NCBI RefSeq assembly: GCF_013868135.1
Contig: NZ_JACEMU010000004.1
Coordinates: forward strand, 1,550,001 to 1,614,000
Direction: 5' to 3'
Length of the DNA stretch: 64,000 nt
From: Paracoccus sp. S1E-3
Lineage (GTDB): Bacteria > Pseudomonadota > Alphaproteobacteria > Rhodobacterales > Rhodobacteraceae
The notes under the pieces are model-generated. The model was not told where the DNA came from and made no database searches. It worked only from the letters and a program-made list of their open reading frames with translations. Positions 11,145 through 19,257 of this stretch are shown here, piece after piece (the first letter of the stretch is position 1; each line of letters starts with the position of its first letter). A program made the translations under genes and the position numbers.

Positions 11145-12740
11145 TCACTGGGCGGCATTGCGTTCGGAATCGACACCGGATGCAAGCCCGCAAATCTCAT
11201 CAAAGGGTGAAAACGGGGTCATCGCAAGAAGTTCCGCCCCCAGTTCCGGCGCGGTCAGCGCCGCGCGCAGCGCCGTCAGCGCCGCTGTCTGCGGCAGGTC
11301 GCGGATCAGCGCCGGGATATATCGGCGGGTTTCGGCCTGCAGCCGCGCGGCCAATCCCGGCGCCGGGGCGATCCCGCGCAGGTCGAGCGCCTGCGCGGCC
11401 AGCATCGCCTCGACCGCGTGCAGCCATTCCAGCGCATCCAGCTGGTCGCCGATCCGCTCGGCCGTCAGGGGAATGAAGCCGGCCTCGTCCTCCAGCCCGG
11501 CGGCGACGGCGAGGTTCAGCACCGAAACCGGGCTGGCCGCGGCGGTCACCCGCACCGCCTGTTCCAGCGCCAACTTCATCACCGGACCGTAGCCGGTGGC
11601 GACCACCCCCGGCGGGACCAGATTGACCGGCAGCCCCTCCAACTGGCCATTCACCATCAGAAGGCAGCGGTTCAGCGTGTTCCGCGCCAGATGCGCCAGC
11701 GCCAGCTGGACCGAGGCCAGCCGCATCGAGAGCGACATGAGCAGGCTGCCGCCCGAGGTCACCACCCGGCCATCCAGCACCACCGGATTGTCGTCGACAT
11801 GGGCGGTTTCGGCCCGGATCGCCTGCGCGGCTTCGATCAGCGTCTCGGCGCAAGCGGCGAAAACCTGCACAATCATCCGCGCCGAGAGCGGATCATGGAC
11901 GCGCAGCGCGGGCGGCCATTCGCCATTCCCGGTCGCCTGCAGGGCACATTCGACCAGCGCACGTTCCATCGGCAATCCGACGGCCATGGCTGCGCGCCAG
12001 ACCTCGCGGTTCAGCCCCATTGCCTGCGCGCCCAGCATCGCCAGTGCCATCCCGCGCCGCAACGCAAGACCCGCGCGCTCCACCTGCAGCGCGGCCTGCG
12101 CCAGCCCGTAGGAATTCACCGCCACCGCCGCCAGCCCATCGCGCGGCGGCATCGGATGCGGGATAATGCCGACGCGGGCAAGCGCCTCTGCAGCCGGCAT
12201 TGCCTCGCCCTTCAGGCGGGCCATGCCGGCCCCGGCCATCACCGTCGCCAACTGCCCCATCTGCCCCAGATCCGCCGCCCCGATCGAGCCGCGCCGGTTC
12301 ATCACCGGCAGCAGGTCATGGGCCAGCATCGCCTGCAGGAAGGCCACGAATTCGCTGGACACGCCTGTGCGCCCCGACAGCGCCGTGTTCAGCCGCAGCG
12401 CCACCGCCAGACGGACGACCTCGGGCGCGACCTCCTCGCCGACGGCGACCTGATGGGCGAAAGGCAGCGCGCGGGCATAGTCGAGCATCTCGGCGCCGTG
12501 CTTTTCGACGTCCTTCAGCGCCCCGACCCCGGTGGTCGCGCCGTAAACCTGCTGACCCTCCTCCAGCGCCGCCAGAAAATCGGCACGGCCCCGCGCGACG
12601 CGGTGCATCGCGTCATCATCGGCGACCACGCGCAACCGCCCCCGCGCGATCCCCGACAGCGCGGCGAGGTCGATTTCCGACCCGTCGAGAACGATCTGGT
12701 CTGCCTGCTTGTCGCCGGGAAGAATCTGGTCCGCGCTCAA
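11145..12740 (-). CDS. Aromatic amino acid lyase (HAL/PAL) family protein without the MIO-forming Ala-Ser-Gly triad
   Basis: A 531-residue member of the histidine/phenylalanine ammonia-lyase superfamily. Y66 in VYGATTGVG matches the catalytic tyrosine loop, and HVDDNPVVL with VVTSGGSL near residue 325 matches the SVTDNP...SGGN block. The prosthetic-group site normally reads GASGDL, whose Ala-Ser-Gly cyclises to MIO; here it reads GSIGAADLGQM (residues 151-161), one residue shorter and without the Ser. It therefore cannot make MIO in the usual way. Ergothionase, which removes trimethylamine from ergothioneine, belongs to this fold and, as I recall, works without MIO. Being first in an operon with a betaine-type importer makes a betaine lyase plausible. 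It should not be annotated as HutH. A degenerate enzyme is the alternative. Confidence 0.8.
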   Translation of the reverse strand: MSADQILPGDKQADQIVLDGSEIDLAALSGIARGRLRVVADDDAMHRVARGRADFLAALEEGQQVYGATTGVGALKDVEKHGAEMLDYARALPFAHQVAVGEEVAPEVVRLAVALRLNTALSGRTGVSSEFVAFLQAMLAHDLLPVMNRRGSIGAADLGQMGQLATVMAGAGMARLKGEAMPAAEALARVGIIPHPMPPRDGLAAVAVNSYGLAQAALQVERAGLALRRGMALAMLGAQAMGLNREVWRAAMAVGLPMERALVECALQATGNGEWPPALRVHDPLSARMIVQVFAACAETLIEAAQAIRAETAHVDDNPVVLDGRVVTSGGSLLMSLSMRLASVQLALAHLARNTLNRCLLMVNGQLEGLPVNLVPPGVVATGYGPVMKLALEQAVRVTAAASPVSVLNLAVAAGLEDEAGFIPLTAERIGDQLDALEWLHAVEAMLAAQALDLRGIAPAPGLAARLQAETRRYIPALIRDLPQTAALTALRAALTAPELGAELLAMTPFSPFDEICGLASGVDSERNAAQ

Positions 12741-12947
12741 TTTGGCCTCGTCCGAACTTATTCAATGTTGTCATGCCGCCGACGCCTGTCAATCAGGGAC
12801 CGCGCGCCGCGATATCACGGGAAATTGGCCGGAGGGAATATCAAAGAATTTTACTCGGACACTGGACCCTCTGGCGGTGGGGGTCTAGAACCGGGCCGTC
12901 GCGTGAAGCCAACGCCCAGCCACACGCAAAACGTTGAAGGAATCGAC
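12741..12947. promoter_or_regulatory. Divergent promoter region, lyase/importer operon versus siderophore importer
   Basis: The 207-base gap lies between two operons that start in opposite directions. A moderately AT-rich stretch (GGAATATCAAAGAATTTTAC, about 12836-12855) is the best promoter candidate for the rightward operon. A good ribosome-binding site, GAAGGAA, precedes the ATG at 12948. I cannot identify a convincing Fur, Irr or RirA site by eye. Confidence 0.4.
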
Positions 12948-13847
12948 ATGCGCCGTTTTGCCGCCTCATTGCTTGCCGCCGCCTCGCTGGTGACCGCTGC
13001 TCTGGCCGAGGACGTGACCATCGCCACCGCCCAAGGGCAGGCGACCATCGCCGCCCCGCCCGCCAAGGTCGTGGCCTTCGATGTGGCCGCGATCGACACG
13101 CTGACCGCGCTGGGGGTGGCGCTGGCAGGGGTGCCGGACAACCTGTATATCCCCAGCCTCAAGGACAATCCGGCCCTGAAGGTCGCGACCGTGGGCACCC
13201 TGTTCGAACCCGATCTGGAAAAGCTGGCCGGGATCGCGCCCGATCTGATCGTGGTTGGCAGCCGCTCGGCCGCACAGAAGGATGCGGTGGCGCAGGTCGC
13301 GCCGACCATCGACATGACCATCGGCCCCGACCTGATCCCCGAGGCCGAGGCCCGTCTGGCCGCATATGGCACGCTGTTCGGCAAGACCGCCGAGGCCAAG
13401 GCCCTGAAGGCCACTCTGGACGAGAAGCTGGCCGCGCTGAAGGCGGCGGGTGAGGGCAAGGGCACGGCGCTGATCGTGATGACCAATGGCACGAAGCTGG
13501 CGGCTTATGGCACCGGCTCGCGCTTCGGCTGGCTGCACACGCAGACCGGCCTTGCCCCGGCCATTGCCGATCTGCAGGCCGAGCAGGGCCACGGCAATGT
13601 CCTGACCCACGAGGCGATTGCCCAGGCCGACCCCGACTGGCTGCTGGTGCTGGACCGCGGCGCCGCCGTGGGCGAGGACGGCCAAAGCGCCGAGGCGACG
13701 CTGAAATCGCCGCTGGTCGAGGGCACCAAGGCCTGGAAAAACGGCAATGTCGTCTATCTGCCGGCGGCGGAGCTGTATATCGGCGGTGGTGGCTACAGCT
13801 CGCTGGTGGCGGTGATCGACACGCTGACCGCGGCGCTGGCGAAGTGA
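12948..13847 (+). CDS. Ferric-siderophore ABC importer periplasmic binding protein (FatB/CeuE/YclQ-like)
   Basis: A 299-residue class III binding protein with a signal peptide of about 20 residues (ending TAALA, no lipobox Cys, so soluble in the periplasm). Family features are KVVAFDVAAIDTLTALG near residue 42, APDLIVVGSRS near 100 and the C-terminal ELYIGGGGYSSL. Relatives bind catecholate siderophores such as enterobactin fragments or petrobactin. The frame is open far upstream, but the ATG chosen has a GAAGGAA site 6 bases before it and a proper signal peptide. It heads the operon binding protein-permease-permease-ATPase. Confidence 0.88.
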   Translation: MRRFAASLLAAASLVTAALAEDVTIATAQGQATIAAPPAKVVAFDVAAIDTLTALGVALAGVPDNLYIPSLKDNPALKVATVGTLFEPDLEKLAGIAPDLIVVGSRSAAQKDAVAQVAPTIDMTIGPDLIPEAEARLAAYGTLFGKTAEAKALKATLDEKLAALKAAGEGKGTALIVMTNGTKLAAYGTGSRFGWLHTQTGLAPAIADLQAEQGHGNVLTHEAIAQADPDWLLVLDRGAAVGEDGQSAEATLKSPLVEGTKAWKNGNVVYLPAAELYIGGGGYSSLVAVIDTLTAALAK

Positions 13848-14800
13848 AACACCCGCTCGGCGTGACGCTTGCGGCGCTTGTGCCGCTGACGCTGGCCAGT
13901 CTGATGACCGGGGCCGCCAGTGTCGATGTCTTCGCCGCGCCGAGCGACCCCTGGGCGATGCTGGTCCTGATGGAATCGCGCCTGCCGCGCACGCTTGCGG
14001 TGCTGCTGACCGGGGCGGCGCTGGCGGTGGCGGGAATGCTGCTGCAGGCGCTGGTGCGCAACCGCTTCGTCGGCCCCGACACCGTCGGCACCGGCGAAAG
14101 CGCGGCGCTCGGGCTGCTGGCGATCACGCTGCTTGCCCCCGCCGCGCCGATCTGGGTCAAGATCCTGACCGCCGCCGCCGCCGCGATGGCGGGCACGGCC
14201 CTGTTCGTCGCCGTCATCCGACGCCTGCCCCCGCGCGAGGTGATGCTTGTGCCGATCACCGGCATCGTGCTGTCGGGGGTGATCGGATCGGTGGTGACCT
14301 ATATCGCCTGGCAGACCGACCTGATCCAGCTGATCTCCACCTGGCTGATGACGGGCGAGTTTTCCGGAGTCATAGCCGGGCGTTACGAGGTGTTGTGGAT
14401 CGCCGGGGGCGCCGCCGCGCTGGCGTGGTTCGCCGCCGACCGCTTCGCCATCCTGGGTCTGGGCGAGGAGGTCGCAACCGGTCTCGGCCTTGGCACCAAA
14501 GGGGTGATGCGGCTGGGGCTGGCGGTGGTGTCGCTGGTCACCGCGATGGTGGTGGCGACCGTCGGTATGATCCCGTTCATCGGGCTGGTGGTGCCGAACA
14601 TCGTCTCGCGGCTGATGGGCGACAATCTGCGCCGGTCGCTGCCGATGGTGGCCGCCGCAGGCGCGGCGCTGCTGATGGGCTGCGACCTGATCGGACGGCT
14701 GGTGCGCTATCCGTTCGAAATCCCGGTCGGCACCATCATGGGCTTCATCGGCGCCGGGATCTTCCTGTTCATCCTGTATCGCAAGCCTGCTCATGGCTGA
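13844..14800 (+). CDS. Ferric-siderophore ABC importer permease 1 (FecCD family)
   Basis: A 318-residue FecCD-family permease. It starts with GTG overlapping the binding-protein stop (GTGA), typical of coupled genes. Signatures are RLPRTLAVLLTGAALAVAG near residue 46, VGPDTVGTGESAALG near 79 and the ATPase-contacting GMIPFIGLVVPNIVSR near 242. It pairs with the next permease to form a heterodimeric channel, as in FatCD, CeuBC and YclNO. Confidence 0.88.
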   Translation: MKHPLGVTLAALVPLTLASLMTGAASVDVFAAPSDPWAMLVLMESRLPRTLAVLLTGAALAVAGMLLQALVRNRFVGPDTVGTGESAALGLLAITLLAPAAPIWVKILTAAAAAMAGTALFVAVIRRLPPREVMLVPITGIVLSGVIGSVVTYIAWQTDLIQLISTWLMTGEFSGVIAGRYEVLWIAGGAAALAWFAADRFAILGLGEEVATGLGLGTKGVMRLGLAVVSLVTAMVVATVGMIPFIGLVVPNIVSRLMGDNLRRSLPMVAAAGAALLMGCDLIGRLVRYPFEIPVGTIMGFIGAGIFLFILYRKPAHG

Positions 14801-15806
14801 TGCCGCCCTGCATATCGCGCATACCGCCCCCGCCGCGCCGCGCCAGCGATGGCTGCTGCTGGGCCTCGGCGCGCTGCTGGCCGCGGCCTCGGCCCTGTGG
14901 CTGTTTCAGGGGCTGGCAGAGGGCAACCGCGCCTTCATCCTGCAGCTGCGGGCGGTCAAGCTCGGCGCGCTGCTGGTGGTGGGGGCAGCGGTCGGGGTGT
15001 CGACGCTGCTGTTTCAGACCGTGGCGGCGAACCGGGTGCTGACACCGTCCATCATGGGTTTCGATTCGCTTTATGTCCTGCTGCAGACGGCGATGGTCGC
15101 GGGTCTGGGTATCGCAGGCTTTGCTGCGATCCCCGATGTGACGAAATTTCTGTTCGAGTTGGTGGTGATGTGCACGCTCGCCGTGCTGCTGTTCGGCACG
15201 CTGCTGGGTCAGGGTAGCCGCGACATCGGCCGCACCATCCTGACCGGGGTGATTTTGGGGATCATGTTCCGTTCGGCCTCGGGGCTGATGGCGCGGCTGA
15301 TCGACCCGAACGAATTCGCGGTGGTGCAGGCGGCCAGCACCGTCAGCTTCACCCGCGCCAATGCGGCCCTGCTGCCGATCAGCGCCGCGCTGACAGCCGC
15401 CGCGATCACGGCGGCGCTGTGGCTGTCGCCGCGGCTGGACGTGCTGGCGCTTGGCCGCGACACAGCCGTGTCGCTGGGGGTGCGGCATGGCCGGCTGGTG
15501 GTGGCGACGCTGGGGCTGGTGGCGATGCTGGTCTCGGTCGCGACGGCGCTTGTGGGGCCGCTGTCGGTCTTCGGCTCGCCGGCGTTTTTCGGGCTGGTCA
15601 TCGCCGGGCTGGCGCATGGCCTGCTGCGCAATCACCGCCATGCCGTGCTGCTGCCCGCAGCGGCGCTGATCGCGGCGAACATTCTGGTGATCGGCCAGAT
15701 GGTGTTCGAACGCCTGCTGGGCCAACAGGCCGCGCTGTCGGTGGTGATCGAGTTCGCGGGCGGCCTGTTCTTCCTGTATCTGCTGCTGAAGGGGCGTATC
15801 CGATGA
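14793..15806 (+). CDS. Ferric-siderophore ABC importer permease 2 (FecCD family)
   Basis: A 337-residue FecCD-type permease. Conserved stretches include LGALLVVGAAVGVSTLLFQT near residue 53, TPSIMGFDSLYVLLQT near 83 and LVGPLSVFGSPAFFGLVIAG near 251. It starts 8 bases before the previous stop, and its own stop overlaps the ATPase start by 4 bases. Function as the second half of the siderophore channel follows from family and gene order. Confidence 0.88.
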   Translation: MADAALHIAHTAPAAPRQRWLLLGLGALLAAASALWLFQGLAEGNRAFILQLRAVKLGALLVVGAAVGVSTLLFQTVAANRVLTPSIMGFDSLYVLLQTAMVAGLGIAGFAAIPDVTKFLFELVVMCTLAVLLFGTLLGQGSRDIGRTILTGVILGIMFRSASGLMARLIDPNEFAVVQAASTVSFTRANAALLPISAALTAAAITAALWLSPRLDVLALGRDTAVSLGVRHGRLVVATLGLVAMLVSVATALVGPLSVFGSPAFFGLVIAGLAHGLLRNHRHAVLLPAAALIAANILVIGQMVFERLLGQQAALSVVIEFAGGLFFLYLLLKGRIR

Positions 15807-16558
15807 TCCAGCTTGCGGGCGTGTGCCACGCCATCGGCACGGCGCCGATCCTGAAAGGCATTACCACTGATCTGCCATGCGGCAGGCTGACTGCGCTGAT
15901 CGGCCCGAACGGGGCGGGCAAATCGACCCTGCTGCGCCTGATCGGCCGGTTGGAGCCCTTGCAGAAAGGCAGCATCCGCATCGGCGATCTGGATGTCAGC
16001 CGGACGCCAAGCGCCGATCTGGCGCGGCGCATGGCTGTGCTGGGTCAGCAGACCCGGATCGCCAGCCGGCTGCGCCTTTGCGACCTTGTGGGCTTTGGCC
16101 GCTGGCCGCACCATCAGGGCCGTCCCAGCACCGAGGACCAGGCGATTGTCGCCCGGTCGCTGGAGGCCTTCGGTCTGACCGCCCTTTCGCAGCGTTTTCT
16201 GGACGAGGTGTCGGGCGGGCAGGCGCAACGGGCCTATCTGGCGATGACCTTCGCGCAGGACACCGACTGGCTGCTTCTGGACGAGCCGCTGAACAATCTG
16301 GACATGTCGCACGCCCGCGCGCTGATGCGGCAACTCTCGGTGCTGGTCCGGCAATCGGGCAAAAGCGTGGTCGTGGTCCTGCACGAGGTCAACTATGCCG
16401 CCGCATGGGCGGATCATGTCGTGGCGCTGAAGGACGGCCGCATCGCCGCCGCCGGCACACCTTCCGAGGTGCTGACCGCAGCAACGCTGAGCGCGCTTTA
16501 CGACACCGAAGTCGAGGTGACCGAGCATCAGGGGCGCCCGCTGGTGCTGCATCACTGA
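15803..16558 (+). CDS. Ferric-siderophore ABC importer ATPase
   Basis: A 251-residue ATP-binding subunit with Walker A GPNGAGKS (residues 34-41), signature VSGGQAQRAYLAM near 134, Walker B WLLLDEPLNNLD near 154 and H-loop VVLHEVNYA near 189. The LNNLD D-loop and HEVN H-loop are typical of siderophore importer ATPases (FatE, CeuD, YclP). It is the last gene of the operon and is convergent with the ureidoglycolate lyase gene. Confidence 0.9.
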   Translation: MIQLAGVCHAIGTAPILKGITTDLPCGRLTALIGPNGAGKSTLLRLIGRLEPLQKGSIRIGDLDVSRTPSADLARRMAVLGQQTRIASRLRLCDLVGFGRWPHHQGRPSTEDQAIVARSLEAFGLTALSQRFLDEVSGGQAQRAYLAMTFAQDTDWLLLDEPLNNLDMSHARALMRQLSVLVRQSGKSVVVVLHEVNYAAAWADHVVALKDGRIAAAGTPSEVLTAATLSALYDTEVEVTEHQGRPLVLHH

Positions 16559-16563
16559 CATTC

Positions 16564-16620
16564 GGGGGCGCTTCGACTGCCCATAACCGACGCACCATAA
16601 CCAACGCAGAGGGCGCCCCC
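16564..16620. repeat. Tandem 14-base repeat framed by an 8-base inverted repeat
   Basis: Between the convergent siderophore ATPase and ureidoglycolate lyase genes, CCATAACCGACGCA (16581-16594) is followed directly by CCATAACCAACGCA (16595-16608), differing at one base. GGGGGCGC (16564-16571) and its reverse complement GCGCCCCC (16613-16620) frame the pair. The arms could close a large stem-loop, but no T-run follows, so it is not a classical terminator. The remaining gap to 16843 is GC-rich and shows no gene. Confidence 0.55.
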
Positions 16621-16843
16621 GCCCGAGCAGGGAGCGTTTGCCCCCTTCGCGACAGGCGGGGCTGCCCGTCGGCACCGACCGGGCATAGCGTGGCGGGCGC
16701 CGCCGCAGGCATTTGCATCCGTGATTGACCTTCGACGCCAACGGAAGCCGGGAGGCCGGGAGCGAAAGCCAGATGCACGCCTGCCCGTCAGCGCGTCGCT
16801 CACGCCGGGCGCGGTATCGGAAGCGATGTCCCCTGAAAATCCG

Positions 16844-17344
16844 CTATGCGGTGACGGTAATGGGCCTTTCCAGCCAGTATTCTTCCAGATTGTTCCCCTC
16901 GCCGATGCGGTCGACGACGCCATACAGGCCCGACCCATCCAGCGGGCAGAGCACCCCATGCCAGACATTGCGCCGCAGGTTCACGCCCTGTCCGGCCCGC
17001 GCGATGAAGGCCCGCACCGTGCCCGGCATGCCGCCTGCATCCTCGGCCACCGTGACCAGAAACCGCGAGGGCGACATCGGGATGAAGGCCTGCGATCCCA
17101 GCGGATGGCGCTCCAGCAGGTCCAGTTCATAAGGCAGCGGGCGCAGCTCCGCGTGGAACAGGCTGATGCCGGGACGGCCGCCCGCGTCCGGGGCGAAATC
17201 CATCACCGCAAGGTCGTGATACCGCCCGCATTTGCCCTGATTGATGATGCGGCTGGGGGCGCCCGCGACCTCCAGCACCTCGCCGAAAGGGGCGAAGGCT
17301 TCGGGCGTCAGCGGTTCGGCAGCGATGGTCTCGGGGTAGGACAT
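16844..17344 (-). CDS. allA: Ureidoglycolate lyase AllA
   Basis: A 166-residue member of the ureidoglycolate lyase family, close to the usual 160-170 residues. It splits (S)-ureidoglycolate into glyoxylate and urea, the last step of ureide breakdown. Family features are PLTPEAFAPFGEVLE near the start, FHAELRPLPYELDLLERHPLGSQAF in the middle and RRNVWHGVLCPL near residue 129, where the histidine is in the cupin-like active site. It follows the PuuE-UraD gene by 8 bases. Its two products feed two other parts of the locus: urea goes to urease and glyoxylate to malate synthase G. Confidence 0.95.
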   Translation of the reverse strand: MSYPETIAAEPLTPEAFAPFGEVLEVAGAPSRIINQGKCGRYHDLAVMDFAPDAGGRPGISLFHAELRPLPYELDLLERHPLGSQAFIPMSPSRFLVTVAEDAGGMPGTVRAFIARAGQGVNLRRNVWHGVLCPLDGSGLYGVVDRIGEGNNLEEYWLERPITVTA

Positions 17345-17352
17345 GAGGGGCC

Positions 17353-18771
17353 TCAGGGCAGGATCACGGACAGCCGCAGCGCCGCGATGCGTTCGACCTG
17401 CCGCGCGGCCTCGGCGAATTCGGTGTCGCGGTCATTGTCGATCCGGCGGCGGAAGGCGTCAAGGATTTCCGCCTTGTCGTAATCGCGCACAGCGATGATG
17501 AAGGGAAAGCCGTGGCGCGCCACATAGGCCTCGTTCAGGGCCGTGAACTCGGCCCGTTCGGCATCGGTCAGGGCATCCAGTCCCGCGCTTGCCTGTTCCG
17601 CCGTCGATTCCGCCGTCAGCCGCCGGGCCGCCGCCAGCTTGCCCGCCAGATCCGGGTGCGCAGTCAGGACGCCCAGGCGTTCATGCTCGGTCGCCGAGCG
17701 GAACACCCGCGCCAGCGCGTTCTGCAGCCCGACGGCGCTGTCATGGGCGGGACCGAGTTCCAGATCCCAGGCCCGCTCGGCGATCCAGGCCGAGTGCTCG
17801 AAAATGCCGCCGAAGCGGGCCACGAAGGTCTCGCGGTCCATTTCCGAAGGGCGCTCGAAGGCGGCGGGGGGATGTGTTGCCGCCCAGTGCCGCGCGATGT
17901 CGATGCGGCGGGGCGTCCAGACGCCGTCGAAGCCGCGGATATAGTCGATGAAGCGCTTCAGCCCCGCCATTTTGCCCGGACGGCCGATCAGGCGGCAATG
18001 CAGGCCCACGCTCATCATCTTCGCCGCGCCAGCCTGACCCTCGGCATAAAGCACGTCGAAAGCGTCCTTCAGATACTGATAGAACTGCTCGCCGGTGATA
18101 TAGCCGGGCGAGGTGGCGAAGCGCATGTCATTCGCTTCAAGCGTATAGGGTATGATCAGCTGATCGCGCCCGTCCACGCGTTTCCAATAGGGCAGGTCGT
18201 CGTCATAGGTGTCCGAAACATAGGCGAATTGCCCGGTTTGCGCGGTCAGTGCCACGGTATTGGCGCTGCAGCGCCCGGTATACCAGCCCTCGGGCGGACT
18301 GCCCACGACCTCGGTATGCAGGCGGATCGCCTCGGCGATGGCGGCGCGCTCCTCGGCTTCGGGCATCTCCTTGTGCTCGACCCATTTCAAGCCGTGGCTG
18401 GCGATTTCCCAGCCCGCTTCCTTCATCGCCGCCACCTGTTCGGGGCTGCGCGCCAGGGCCGTCGCCACGCCGTAGATCGTCACCGGGATATTCGCCCCGG
18501 TGAACAGTCGGTGCAGCCGCCAGAACCCGGCACGGGCGCCGTATTCATAGATCGACTCCATGTTCCAGTGCCGCTGCCCCGGCCACATCGCCGCCCCCGC
18601 GATGTCGGACAGGAAGGCTTCAGAGGCCGCATCGCCATGCAGGACGTTGTTCTCGCCACCCTCCTCGTAATTCAGCACGAATTGCACGGCGATCTTCGCG
18701 CCGCCCGGCCATTTCGCGTCCGGCGGGTTCGGGCCATAGCCGCGCATGTCACGAGGATAACGATTCATCAA
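17353..18771 (-). CDS. puuE: PuuE allantoinase fused to UraD (OHCU decarboxylase)
   Basis: A 472-residue fusion. Residues 1 to about 300 are a polysaccharide-deacetylase-fold allantoinase (PuuE), with the signature RDMRGYGPNPPDAKWPGG at the start, EIASHGLKW near 122 and SVGLHCRLIGRPG near 254. Residues about 310-472 are 2-oxo-4-hydroxy-4-carboxy-5-ureidoimidazoline decarboxylase (UraD), with FEHSAWIAERAW near 324, the catalytic-histidine motif AHPDLAG at 371-377 and HGFPFIIAVRDY at 420-431. One polypeptide thus makes (S)-allantoin from OHCU and opens it to allantoate. The fusion is known in proteobacteria. It is divergent from the 5-hydroxyisourate hydrolase gene, which supplies OHCU. Confidence 0.95.
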   Translation of the reverse strand: MMNRYPRDMRGYGPNPPDAKWPGGAKIAVQFVLNYEEGGENNVLHGDAASEAFLSDIAGAAMWPGQRHWNMESIYEYGARAGFWRLHRLFTGANIPVTIYGVATALARSPEQVAAMKEAGWEIASHGLKWVEHKEMPEAEERAAIAEAIRLHTEVVGSPPEGWYTGRCSANTVALTAQTGQFAYVSDTYDDDLPYWKRVDGRDQLIIPYTLEANDMRFATSPGYITGEQFYQYLKDAFDVLYAEGQAGAAKMMSVGLHCRLIGRPGKMAGLKRFIDYIRGFDGVWTPRRIDIARHWAATHPPAAFERPSEMDRETFVARFGGIFEHSAWIAERAWDLELGPAHDSAVGLQNALARVFRSATEHERLGVLTAHPDLAGKLAAARRLTAESTAEQASAGLDALTDAERAEFTALNEAYVARHGFPFIIAVRDYDKAEILDAFRRRIDNDRDTEFAEAARQVERIAALRLSVILP

Positions 18772-18912
18772 CTTCCCTCCGTCTGTCCGCCCGGTTGTAA
18801 CGCGCGCGCGCGGCGATGACTTTCGTGTTTTTGCGAAATCAGCTTATCGCCGCTTTCCTATGGGCGTCAGGTCCGAAAGCAGCCAATGTGGGGCAAACCA
18901 ATGGGGGATATG
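18772..18912. promoter_or_regulatory. Divergent promoter region of the purine catabolic genes with inverted repeat
   Basis: This 141-base gap separates puuE-uraD (-) and the hydroxyisourate hydrolase gene (+). It contains an interrupted palindrome TTTCG-N8-CGAAA at 18821-18838, a candidate operator for the neighbouring LysR or another purine regulator, and a CG dinucleotide run at about 18801-18812. GGGGGA at 18903-18908 is the ribosome-binding site for the ATG at 18913. Confidence 0.4.
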
Positions 18913-19257
18913 ATGGCGGGCTATCTGACGACACATGTGCTGGACACCGGCGCGGGGCGCCCGGCGGCGGGGTTGAAGATCGACCTCTACCGGATCGACG
19001 GCGAGGGCGGGGGCGAGGCCCGCAGCCACCTGAAATCCGTGATCACAAATACCGATGGCCGCACCGATGCGCAGATTCTGCCGGCCGAGGAATTCTCCCT
19101 CGGCACCTATGAGCTGGTGTTTCACGCGGGCGATTACCTTGGCAAGCGCGACTTTCTGGACCTGATCCCGCTGCGCTTCACCATGTCCGAGGCCAGTCAC
19201 TATCATGTCCCGCTGCTGCTGTCGCCCTACAGCTATTCGACCTATCGCGGCAGTTAG
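18913..19257 (+). CDS. uraH: 5-hydroxyisourate hydrolase (transthyretin-like)
   Basis: A 114-residue transthyretin-related hydrolase that opens 5-hydroxyisourate to OHCU after urate oxidation. It begins [18 protein letters not shown], has the catalytic His near residue 8 and Arg in the DGR segment, and ends with the diagnostic tetrapeptide YRGS. Upstream in-frame ATGs exist at 18886, 18901 and 18910, but the GGGGGA site and the family N-terminus favour 18913. No signal peptide is seen. It ends in a 4-base tail-to-tail overlap with the LysR gene. Confidence 0.95.
   Translation: MAGYLTTHVLDTGAGRPAAGLKIDLYRIDGEGGGEARSHLKSVITNTDGRTDAQILPAEEFSLGTYELVFHAGDYLGKRDFLDLIPLRFTMSEASHYHVPLLLSPYSYSTYRGS

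Noticed and set aside
11145..12740. Plain annotation as histidine ammonia-lyase HutH
   Set aside because: The Ala-Ser-Gly triad needed to form MIO is missing, and no hutU, hutI or hutG gene is nearby.
11418..12947. N-terminal extension of the siderophore-binding protein frame
   Set aside because: The frame is open but antisense to the lyase gene. The ATG at 12948 with GAAGGAA and a signal peptide is the evident start.
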